Source of the DNA: Spirosomataceae bacterium | GTDB lineage: Bacteria > Bacteroidota > Bacteroidia > Cytophagales > Spirosomataceae | DNA length: 5,190 bases | Direction of reading: 5' to 3' | NCBI GenBank assembly: GCA_030731175.1 | Contig: JANQUM010000237.1 | Span: 1-5,190, forward strand | Part shown: piece after piece, positions 1-5,190 of the stretch | Position numbering within the stretch: the stretch's first letter is position 1 | How the letters are laid out: each line of letters begins with the position of its first letter | Notes under the pieces: generated by a model | Database searches by the model: none | What the model saw: the letters and a program-made list of their open reading frames with translations, nothing else | Told to the model about the DNA's origin: nothing | Translations under genes and position numbers: made by a program

Positions 1-56
1 GGGTTTTTGGTTTTTTGGTTTTTTGGGTTTTTGGGTTTTTGGGTTTTTGGGTTTTT
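1..56. repeat. Tandem octamer repeat, GGGTTTTT type
   Basis: Seven consecutive 8-base units fill these bases. Units 1 and 4 to 7 read GGGTTTTT; units 2 and 3 read GGTTTTTT. The array is cut by the window edge, so its full length is unknown. The last four units give four GGG runs separated by five T each, which fits the general G-quadruplex pattern on the plus strand. It lies about 93 bases beyond the stop of the nearest gene. An 8-base unit is not a multiple of three, so copy-number change would shift any reading frame that crosses it. The repeat is plain in the sequence; any role is unknown. Confidence 0.9.
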
Positions 57-149
57 CGGAATGATAATTCGGCGAAGCAAGTTCCTACTTTCTAACTCTT
101 TGCTCAAAATATCTGTTTCCCAAACTCACGTAAGGGTGTGGAAACGGTT

Positions 150-896
150 TTAATTTCCTCCGCTCCTAAAAATCGCATCACGGCTTCCTGGTTCCCGGGG
201 AACGTTTTCGTATTTGCTTTTCCAAGATTGGTCTTTGAGTCCTTCCTGTAATGAACCCGATTTTATAGTTTGTATAAAGTTTGCCCAAGCCCCTACATTA
301 AATAACGGGTTCATAGTCATTTGCCCCCGGCTTGTGATTTGCTGAAGTTGCTGATCCATTGCAAAACGGTAATTACCGTCGGCAGACATTGCCTGCATTG
401 CCACAAGGCGATTAATGTTATCTTGGCTAAATGTTTCCCGCAAAATTTGCCTTTCCCTTTCGTCGGGAAGTTCCATTGCAATGAGGGCATCCTTAAATTC
501 TTCTTCGGTTCGGAACGGATATACCCGTACCTCTTTCAATACTTTTGCATCTTCCTGCAATTCTACTACCGCTGAATAATTTAAACCCGCCGATGAAGGG
601 ATTACGTGGTATTGCTTTGAGAAACCCAAATAGCGAAATACGATACTATCGCCTGGGAAAACGTTCAGGATAAAATAGCCCCGCGAATTACTAATTACGC
701 CGCGTCCAGCATTTTCAATAGTGATATATGCACCCGGAAGTGCCTCTTCCGATTTGCTATCAATCACAAATCCCGAAAATTGAATGTATTTGTCTTCTCC
801 CTGAGCCTTGGTTTCTGTTGCGGAAATTCCCACAAAAACAGTAACCAACAATGAGATAAACAGGAAGTTTGAAAAGTTATATTTAAAGTTTTTCAT
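150..896 (-). CDS. Exported CarboxypepD_reg-like domain protein
   Basis: A 248-residue protein with a clear Sec signal peptide: a basic start (MKNFKYN), a hydrophobic core at about residues 11-26, and probable cleavage after TKA at residue 31. Residues about 38-115 look like a carboxypeptidase regulatory-like (CarboxypepD_reg, transthyretin-like) beta domain, with the typical FSGFVID, LPGAYITI, GVISNSRGYF and PGDSIVFRYLGF segments. This fold is common in Bacteroidota envelope proteins, including the N-termini of SusC-type receptors, but no TonB-dependent barrel follows here. The remaining ~130 residues are charged and glutamine-rich with no motif I recognise. Small stand-alone proteins of this layout are common in Cytophagales, and their function is unknown. 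The ATG lies 20 bases after the distal cdsA stop, so it is probably cotranscribed with cdsA. No strong ribosome binding site is visible, as is usual in this phylum. Confidence 0.8.
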   Translation of the reverse strand: MKNFKYNFSNFLFISLLVTVFVGISATETKAQGEDKYIQFSGFVIDSKSEEALPGAYITIENAGRGVISNSRGYFILNVFPGDSIVFRYLGFSKQYHVIPSSAGLNYSAVVELQEDAKVLKEVRVYPFRTEEEFKDALIAMELPDERERQILRETFSQDNINRLVAMQAMSADGNYRFAMDQQLQQITSRGQMTMNPLFNVGAWANFIQTIKSGSLQEGLKDQSWKSKYENVPREPGSRDAIFRSGGN

Positions 897-916
897 AATG
901 TTTTATTCTTAGTTTT

Positions 917-1756
917 TTAACCAAAAATCTTCAAGAAAGTTACGATAAACGGCATTGATAATAGCAATCCGTCAAAACGATCCAGAAAACCGCCGTGTCC
1001 AGGAATAATAATACCTTAATCCTTGATGGAAATACTTCTTTTAAACAGCGACTCCACCAAATCTCCTAACGTTCCGGTTACAGACATTATTATTGCCATT
1101 ATTAACCATTCTAATACGCTGAGGTCGTCAAAGAATACGGAGCATAAATACGCCACGACCACCGAAGCAAGCAACCCACCGAAAAAGCCTTCCCATGTTT
1201 TCTTGGGTGAAATACGTTCAAAAAGTTTTCTTTTACCCAATGACTTCCCCGCAAAATATGCTCCGCTGTCGTTACCCCAAAGCATTAACAGAATACCAAT
1301 CATTACTTGCGGGCGGTAGCCGTCGGCAGTGATGATTAGCTCGTTTACTAACGCAAAAGGCACAGCTACGTATATAATTCCCAAAAAAGTGTACCCTAAA
1401 TTGGCAAAAGGCTGCAAATCATCTTTCCGGTACAATTTTATGAAAAAAGTAAACGTAAGTAACGGTATGATAATATAATAATAGTTAAAAGGGAGAATAC
1501 TTTTTTCGATGAAGTACGTCAAAAGGTTGAGTAAACTCCCGCAAAAGGTTCCCCAAGCGGCAAGAGGCAGGTTTCTGTCGAGCCGCAATAGCTTATAAAA
1601 TTCGTATTGAGTCAGGATGGAAATCGTGAGAAAAACCAGCCAAAATGTAACGTCATTATAAAGGATACAAAACAATATAAAAGGCACGCCTATCAAGGCA
1701 GCGACTATACGTTGTGTTAAATTTGAATATTCATTCAGTTTTTTCTTCCGACTCAT
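917..1756 (-). pseudogene. cdsA: Phosphatidate cytidylyltransferase CdsA, interrupted by an in-frame TAA
   Basis: CdsA (CDP-diacylglycerol synthase) is an integral membrane enzyme that makes CDP-diacylglycerol from CTP and phosphatidic acid, the precursor of phosphatidylethanolamine and phosphatidylglycerol. From the ATG at 1756 the frame gives 246 residues: an NLTQRIVAALIGVPF start, several membrane segments (about 17-57, 68-107, 120-142, 192-230), WGNDSGAYFAG at 160-170, ISPKKTWEG at 182-190 and GDLVESLFKR at 231-240. It then reads IKD and meets TAA at codon 247, where the family has Ser of the KDSG signature. The frame stays open for 32 more codons that encode GIIIPGHGG, FLDRFD and a last hydrophobic segment, ending at TAA 917-919. 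With a sense codon at 247 the protein would be 279 residues, normal for the family. Stopping at codon 247 removes the metal- and substrate-binding end and should be inactive. The frame could open at TTG 1777, but ATG 1756 suits the family N-terminus better. It overlaps the DUF2007 gene by 26 bases, suggesting coupled translation. Confidence 0.9.
1016..1018 (-). other. In-frame TAA inside the CdsA signature
   Basis: This codon is flanked upstream by LFKRSISIKD and downstream, in the same frame, by GIIIPGHGGFLDRFD. The family signature has a residue here, usually Ser, in the pattern K-R-x4-K-D-x-G. A single base change, T to G at plus-strand position 1017, would turn TAA into TCA (Ser) and restore the gene. 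No insertion or deletion is needed, because the frame is unbroken on both sides. Confidence 0.9.
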
Positions 1757-1955
1757 TTTTATTAAATAATTCCGCAATCAGACGGGCAATTTCGGCATTT
1801 TCGATGGGTACATATATTTCAAAAAAGCCTAACAAATATGAGCTGTCTTGCTTACTGAGTACAACGGCGTTAATTTCGTTGGAAATAATTTCGTTTTTAA
1901 CCAGTTCGGTATAAATCTGATTTGGTGATTCAAATACTTTAGTCCAACCGTTCAT
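1731..1955 (-). CDS. DUF2007 family protein (putative signal-transducing protein)
   Basis: A 74-residue soluble protein. It begins MNGWTKVFESPNQIYTELVK, continues with NEIISNEINAVVLSKQDSS, then FFEIYVPIENAEIARLIAELF, and ends in an acidic tail. This matches the DUF2007 pattern: an opening strand, a helix that selects a subunit or region, an 'I-x-A-V-V' strand, a 'V/I-Y-V' strand and a closing helix. The family has a small ferredoxin-like, PII-like fold and is called putative signal transducing, but no biochemical role is established. There is no signal peptide or membrane segment. Its 3' end overlaps the cdsA start by 26 bases. The pairing suggests, by inference only, a link to phospholipid synthesis. 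The gene lies 47 bases downstream of gldD, with a candidate promoter at the end of gldD. The stop is TGA. Confidence 0.8.
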   Translation of the reverse strand: MNGWTKVFESPNQIYTELVKNEIISNEINAVVLSKQDSSYLLGFFEIYVPIENAEIARLIAELFNKNESEEKTE

Positions 1956-1981
1956 TTTTAAATTTGGTAGCTTCTAAAATT

Positions 1982-2012
1982 CAAAAATAGGGATTAATCC
2001 CGCTACTTCCAA
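1982..2012 (-). promoter_or_regulatory. Candidate Bacteroidota-type promoter for DUF2007-cdsA, with palindrome in the spacer
   Basis: On the minus strand TTG (2012-2010) is followed after 20 bases by TATTTTTG (1989-1982). This fits the Bacteroidota primary-sigma pattern, a TTG-type -33 box and TAnnTTTG at -7. Transcription would begin near 1975, leaving a short leader before the ATG at 1955. The spacer contains a perfect 12-base palindrome, GGGATTAATCCC (1990-2001), directly against the -7 box. The upstream part overlaps the last codons of gldD. The match is by eye only, and short AT-rich boxes occur by chance. Confidence 0.4.
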
Positions 2013-2590
2013 CGCAACGTTTCGAGCAGGTGGCGGCTCTCTGCTTTCAGGTAGTCAATTACTGGTCTGAGCGAATCGTTTTGCGTTGCCGTTTCAAGGT
2101 AAACTGCTCCCCGAAGGTAATGGCTTAATGTGTCAGTTGTGTAAAATTGAAAGTGGCTCGGCACCTCCCCTTCTAATTGAATAATGACAGCTTTTTTGCC
2201 GTTTTTTAATTGAATTAGCTGCTCTTCCTGCGAAGTCGCTTTTACTTGATGCTTCGCTGCAAGCCGAAAAGCATCCTCAATATGTTCTTGAAGTTTAACC
2301 AAATTTCCGTTTAAAGGCTTGTAGGTCAACTGAATACGCCCGTTTATTTCGGGATAGTACAGTACTATCCAATGCGGTTCTGATTTACCGAAAGTATCTG
2401 GCTGAACAATTGCGGCTTTTGAAACTTCAAACGTATAAGGATGACCCTCTTCAAGTTGAGTATAACTGACTTCGGGTAATAATATACGGTTAAAACCTTT
2501 CGGTTTTGGCACGTAGTCTTCGCTCGCGTTACTGCAAGACCAGATCCCGAAGCCGATCAAAATAAATGGTACTATTTTTTTAAAAATCAT
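2003..2590 (-). CDS. gldD: Gliding motility lipoprotein GldD
   Basis: A 195-residue lipoprotein. A basic and hydrophobic leader (MIFKKIVPFILIGFGIWSC) ends at Cys19, the likely lipidated residue after signal peptidase II cleavage. Family-typical segments follow: YVPKPKGFNRI at 26-36, PHWIVLYYPEINGRIQLTYK at 72-91, a helix at about 97-117, VPSHFQFYTTDTLSHYLRGA at 143-162, and a C-terminal NDSLRPVIDYLKAE. The length is close to known GldD proteins. GldD is required for gliding in Flavobacterium johnsoniae, where gliding is tied to the type IX secretion system. Its exact biochemical role is not known, and it also occurs in species not seen to glide. The residue after Cys is Ser, not Asp, so inner-membrane retention is not indicated. 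The start is divergent from the acyl-CoA oxidase gene, and DUF2007 follows 47 bases after its TAG stop. Confidence 0.88.
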   Translation of the reverse strand: MIFKKIVPFILIGFGIWSCSNASEDYVPKPKGFNRILLPEVSYTQLEEGHPYTFEVSKAAIVQPDTFGKSEPHWIVLYYPEINGRIQLTYKPLNGNLVKLQEHIEDAFRLAAKHQVKATSQEEQLIQLKNGKKAVIIQLEGEVPSHFQFYTTDTLSHYLRGAVYLETATQNDSLRPVIDYLKAESRHLLETLRWK

Positions 2591-2638
2591 TCACATTTTC
2601 AGTTTGGTAATTAACAAATGCCGCTATAATAACGTTTA

Positions 2639-2667
2639 TTCTATACCGTGATTATTTCTGTATAGAA
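2639..2667. promoter_or_regulatory. Inverted repeat in the divergent gldD/acyl-CoA oxidase promoter region
   Basis: The arms TTCTATAC (2639-2646) and GTATAGAA (2660-2667) are perfect 8-base inverted repeats with a 13-base spacer. Their centres are 21 bases apart, two DNA turns. The right arm is also the end of a smaller palindrome, TTTCT-GTAT-AGAAA (2655-2668). The position midway between two divergent starts and the spacing suit a dimeric regulator. No regulator gene is in the window, so the operator role is inferred. Confidence 0.4.
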
Positions 2668-2684
2668 ATAAATGGTTCGGCAAA

Positions 2685-2692
2685 CAAAGTTA
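2685..2692 (-). promoter_or_regulatory. Candidate -7 box of the gldD promoter
   Basis: The minus strand reads TAACTTTG, an exact match to the Bacteroidota TAnnTTTG pattern. Twenty bases upstream is TTC (2715-2713) rather than TTG, so the -33 box is imperfect. Transcription would start near 2678 and give a leader of about 88 bases before the gldD ATG. That leader would include the inverted repeat at 2639-2667. Confidence 0.35.
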
Positions 2693-2721
2693 ATTAAGAC
2701 GTAAACTTTAAGGAAATTGTT

Positions 2722-5046
2722 ATGAATTATTCACCAGGAGTATTGAGTGTGTTACCCATTTTTTATATCGGTTGGTCAGATTCGGTTTTGAGCCCTTCTG
2801 AAATGCAGCAAATCAGAACGCACATTCAGAAAGCCCCTCAATTAACGCAGGAAGACAAATTATTGCTCATTTCTTGGACCGATCAACGAAATCCGCCAGA
2901 TGAGGAAACTTTTACGCAATGGGCAAGTACTATTGCCGAACATGGTAAATCGTTGTCTATTTCTGAGCGGCAAAACTTAGTAGAGCTTGGTGTAAAGATG
3001 TCGAGCAAGGCTACTTCGGCAAACGCTGAAAATGTATTTCAAAGTCTGGAAGTAAAGGCGTCTATAAAACAATTAGAGCAACTACTTGGGGTGAATAATT
3101 CATACTCGAAAGTTTCCTTTTACAACGCCATTTTTCCAGAAAACAAAGTTGAAATTAACGAAAGTCCAGCGTTTGATAGTAACAAACTTCAAGCCGAGCT
3201 TGATGGCCCTTTGGCGGATTTGAAAAACCGAACTAAACAAGTTTTGAAAGACGAAATCTTTCGAGTACCAACCGACCTTCGGGATAAAGACAAACTACGG
3301 CTGTTGATTCTCGACCAATGCCGAGAGTTAGGAAATCAGGGATTTGGTGCGTACGCCTACCCGACAGAACACGGCGGAAATAATTCAACGGGGGGAAGTA
3401 CCGCTATCTTTGAAACATTGGCGATGGGAAATCTAAGTTTACTAATAAAATTTGGCGTTCAATACGGACTCTTCGGCGGTGCAGTTTTTCAATTAGGAAC
3501 TGCTTATCACCACAAAACGTATTTGGAAGCTCTCGGCAAAATGGACTTAGCGGGGTGTTTCGCAATGACCGAAACCGGTCACGGTTCAAACGTGCGGGAT
3601 TTGGAAACTACCGCGACTTATGACCACGAAAGTCGTGAATTAATCATTCATTCGCCAACGCAAAAAGCGGGTAAAGAATATATCGGAAATGCGATGCACA
3701 GTAAAATGGCGGCGGTTTTTTGCCAGTTAATTGTGAACGGCGAAAATCACGGCATTCACGCGGTACTTGTGCCACTTCGTGACGAAAATCATGAAGAACT
3801 ACCTGGTATAAAAGTACTCGATAACGGCTACAAAATGGGACTGAACGGCGTTGATAACGGCAGAATTTGGTTCGACAACGTACGTGTTCCCGTCAAAAAC
3901 TTACTGAACCGTTACGGCGATGTTGACGAATCGGGAAATTATTCGAGTCCGATAGAAAATCCTTCAAAACGCTTTTTTACGATGCTCGGGGCCTTAGTTG
4001 GCGGTCGTGTCTCGGTGGCGATGGCTTCGAATACCGCCGCCAAAAAAGCCCTTGACATCGCCATAAATTACGCTTTAAAAAGAAGGCAATTTAAAACCCT
4101 AAGCGATGAAAAAGAAACACTTATTCTGGACTACCCAACCCATCAAGAACGCCTCTTTCCGTTACTTGCGAAGAGCTACGCCTTGACTTTTGCTTTGGAA
4201 ACACTACGAGAAAAATTTGTAGAAAGTGCCGAATTAGAGGATAAAAGAGAAGTAGAAGCACTTGCAGCCGGCTTGAAAAGTTACGCATCCTGGCACGCAA
4301 CTGATACCATTCAGGAATGCCGTGAAGCATGCGGCGGAAAAGGTTATTTGGCCGAAAATGAGATTCCTGACCTAAAAGCCGACACCGATATTTTTACCAC
4401 ATTTGAAGGAGATAACCACGTTTTGATGCAATTAGTGGCGAAATCTGTGCTGACTGAATTTAAGCAAGAATTTAACGACGGCGGTTACATGGCAATCGCG
4501 AAGCATATCTTAAAAAGGGTGACAACCGCTTGGGTAGATACCAATCCGATCGCAATCCGAAACTCAAACGCCGAGCATTTACTGAGCGAAGAGTTTCATC
4601 AACAAGCGTTGGCTTTTCGGGAAGAGAAATTACTTTTCACGCTGTCAGACAGAATGCGGAGTTTCATCAAGAAAAAATTGAACGCCAGCGAGATATTTTT
4701 AAGGACGCAAACCCACATGATAGCGTTAGCCAACGCAAACGTAGAACGGTTTATCAACGATGAATTTGTGAAACATTTAGCAAAAATGGAGGAATCATCA
4801 GAGAAAGAAGCCTTGCGATTAATGCAGCAGATTTATGCGTTAGACGCTATAAATAGAGATAAGGGCTGGTTTTTAGAAAACGATTTTATAAACGGAGATA
4901 AGTCAAAGGCGATCAGAAAAGTGCTGGTGAAGTGCTACCGTACTGTCAGACCTGACGCCGCTGCTTACACAAAAGCCTTCGGTATTCCTGAAGTTCTTAG
5001 AAACGCAGAAATATTGAAAGTTGACGAAGAACGGTACTTAGTGTGA
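2722..5046 (+). CDS. Acyl-CoA oxidase / acyl-CoA dehydrogenase, long form (ACOX-like)
   Basis: A 774-residue flavoenzyme predicted to oxidise fatty acyl-CoA to trans-2-enoyl-CoA in beta-oxidation. Residues 1 to about 165 form a helical N-terminal extension. About 170-275 is the alpha-helical N domain (FGVQYGLFGGAVFQLGT). About 276-400 is the middle beta domain with CFAMTETGHGSNVRDLETTA (279-298), the FAD- and substrate-binding signature of acyl-CoA oxidases. A helical domain follows, with CGGKGYLAEN at 537-546 and TTFEGDNHVLMQL, in which Glu562 is the likely catalytic base. The last ~170 residues match the ACOX C-terminal domain. This build resembles peroxisomal ACOX3-type oxidases more than ~380-residue bacterial dehydrogenases. 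Whether oxygen or an electron-transfer protein takes the electrons cannot be told from sequence. There is no signal peptide, so it should be cytoplasmic. An AAGGA (2710-2714) sits 7 bases before the ATG and supports this start. The gene appears monocistronic. Confidence 0.88.
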   Translation: MNYSPGVLSVLPIFYIGWSDSVLSPSEMQQIRTHIQKAPQLTQEDKLLLISWTDQRNPPDEETFTQWASTIAEHGKSLSISERQNLVELGVKMSSKATSANAENVFQSLEVKASIKQLEQLLGVNNSYSKVSFYNAIFPENKVEINESPAFDSNKLQAELDGPLADLKNRTKQVLKDEIFRVPTDLRDKDKLRLLILDQCRELGNQGFGAYAYPTEHGGNNSTGGSTAIFETLAMGNLSLLIKFGVQYGLFGGAVFQLGTAYHHKTYLEALGKMDLAGCFAMTETGHGSNVRDLETTATYDHESRELIIHSPTQKAGKEYIGNAMHSKMAAVFCQLIVNGENHGIHAVLVPLRDENHEELPGIKVLDNGYKMGLNGVDNGRIWFDNVRVPVKNLLNRYGDVDESGNYSSPIENPSKRFFTMLGALVGGRVSVAMASNTAAKKALDIAINYALKRRQFKTLSDEKETLILDYPTHQERLFPLLAKSYALTFALETLREKFVESAELEDKREVEALAAGLKSYASWHATDTIQECREACGGKGYLAENEIPDLKADTDIFTTFEGDNHVLMQLVAKSVLTEFKQEFNDGGYMAIAKHILKRVTTAWVDTNPIAIRNSNAEHLLSEEFHQQALAFREEKLLFTLSDRMRSFIKKKLNASEIFLRTQTHMIALANANVERFINDEFVKHLAKMEESSEKEALRLMQQIYALDAINRDKGWFLENDFINGDKSKAIRKVLVKCYRTVRPDAAAYTKAFGIPEVLRNAEILKVDEERYLV

Positions 5047-5051
5047 AACTA

Positions 5052-5084
5052 TAACGGTCGCTGAAAATATCTCAGCGACCGTTA
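5052..5084. terminator. Hairpin between convergent genes, probable bidirectional terminator
   Basis: A perfect 13-bp stem (5052-5064 paired with 5072-5084, core ACGGTCGCTGA) encloses a 7-base loop. It begins 5 bases after the acyl-CoA oxidase stop and ends 3 bases before the stop of the convergent gene. Neither side has a long T run, so it is not a textbook intrinsic terminator. Its position between two convergent stops makes termination or 3'-end protection the best reading. Confidence 0.7.
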
Positions 5085-5087
5085 GTA

Positions 5088-5190
5088 TTAATTATCAGTA
5101 ACTTTCTTTTCCGAAGGATCTGGAAGAACAAACTTAATTGGGTTTTCGACTTTGTTTTCTAATAACGCAATTTCAAGTACTTCTTCGGCG
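5088..5190 (-). CDS. lon: Probable C-terminus of ATP-dependent protease Lon (partial)
   Basis: Only the last 33 residues are present; the gene continues past the right edge. They read AEEVLEIALLENKVENPIKF followed by a charged tail ending TDN and a TAA stop. The EEVLEIALL segment resembles the final helix of Lon proteases, where a similar 'EVLEIAL' stretch closes the proteolytic domain. A lysine-rich tail like this one is common in Bacteroidota copies. Lon is a cytoplasmic AAA+ serine protease that degrades misfolded and regulatory proteins, but neither its ATPase motifs nor its catalytic Ser-Lys pair lies in the window. The call rests on a short segment. The gene is convergent with the acyl-CoA oxidase and shares the hairpin at 5052-5084. 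Confidence 0.6.
   Translation of the reverse strand, partial: AEEVLEIALLENKVENPIKFVLPDPSEKKVTDN

Noticed and set aside
115..145. Weak inverted repeat GTTTCC / GGAAAC after the CarboxypepD_reg gene as a terminator
   Set aside because: The stem is only 6 bp with a 19-base loop and no clear T run, which is too weak to call.
1..153. Plus-strand frame open from the left edge through the G/T repeat to a TAA at 151-153
   Set aside because: Most of it is a low-complexity translation of the octamer array. The part after ATG 61 is only 30 codons, resembles no family I know, and runs into the end of a convincing minus-strand gene.
1016..1018. Altered genetic code in which TAA is a sense codon
   Set aside because: TAA also ends the CarboxypepD_reg gene, the distal cdsA frame and the lon-like gene at sensible places, so general reassignment is not supported.
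1023..1319. Plus-strand open frame of 98 codons opposite cdsA
   Set aside because: It is antisense to a strongly conserved membrane enzyme and has no family features, so it is a shadow frame.
1757..1777. Upstream TTG start for cdsA adding seven residues
   Set aside because: The ATG at 1756 gives the usual short basic lead before NLTQR, and TTG starts are uncommon in this phylum; not excluded.
2604..2630. Sigma70-like TTGGTA (2604-2609) and TATAAT (2625-2630) as the acyl-CoA oxidase promoter
   Set aside because: The spacing is only 15 bases and Bacteroidota promoters normally use a TAnnTTTG box, which I could not find on the plus strand here.
4530..4763. Plus-strand 77-codon frame inside the acyl-CoA oxidase gene
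   Set aside because: It lies wholly within the conserved C-terminal domain in another frame and is an arginine-rich shadow.

Overview
The window looks like a chromosomal piece of a member of the Bacteroidota, most likely a Cytophagales-type bacterium. Reasons seen in the sequence are a recognisable gliding lipoprotein GldD, a DUF2007 protein beside cdsA, a secreted carboxypeptidase-regulatory-domain protein, AT-rich and weakly Shine-Dalgarno-led starts, and promoter-like TAnnTTTG boxes of the Bacteroidota type. TAA, TGA and TAG all end genes here, so the standard bacterial code applies.

Layout. Bases 1-56 are a tandem octamer of the GGGTTTTT type. Four genes then lie on the minus strand, read right to left: gldD (2590-2003), a DUF2007 protein (1955-1731), cdsA (1756-917) and a small exported CarboxypepD_reg-like protein (896-150). 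The last three are tightly packed, with a 26-base overlap and then a 20-base gap. A promoter-like pair at the end of gldD could start a separate DUF2007-cdsA transcript. A 131-base divergent region (2591-2721) holds an 8-base inverted repeat and separates gldD from a large plus-strand acyl-CoA oxidase/dehydrogenase gene (2722-5046). That gene meets the 3' end of a convergent minus-strand gene, probably lon, across a 13-bp hairpin (5052-5084).

The most striking feature is in cdsA. The frame is interrupted by a single TAA (1016-1018) at the serine position of the conserved KDSG segment. The same frame continues for another 32 codons that encode the rest of the CdsA signature (PGHGG, LDRFD) and end at a natural stop 20 bases before the next gene. 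CDP-diacylglycerol synthase is normally essential, so this is a sequence error, a recent nonsense mutation backed by another copy, or a read-through codon.

The minus-strand genes are all linked to the cell envelope (phospholipid precursor, gliding lipoprotein, exported protein). The plus-strand gene belongs to fatty acid breakdown. I see no RNA gene, CRISPR array, insertion sequence or evident new multi-gene system.
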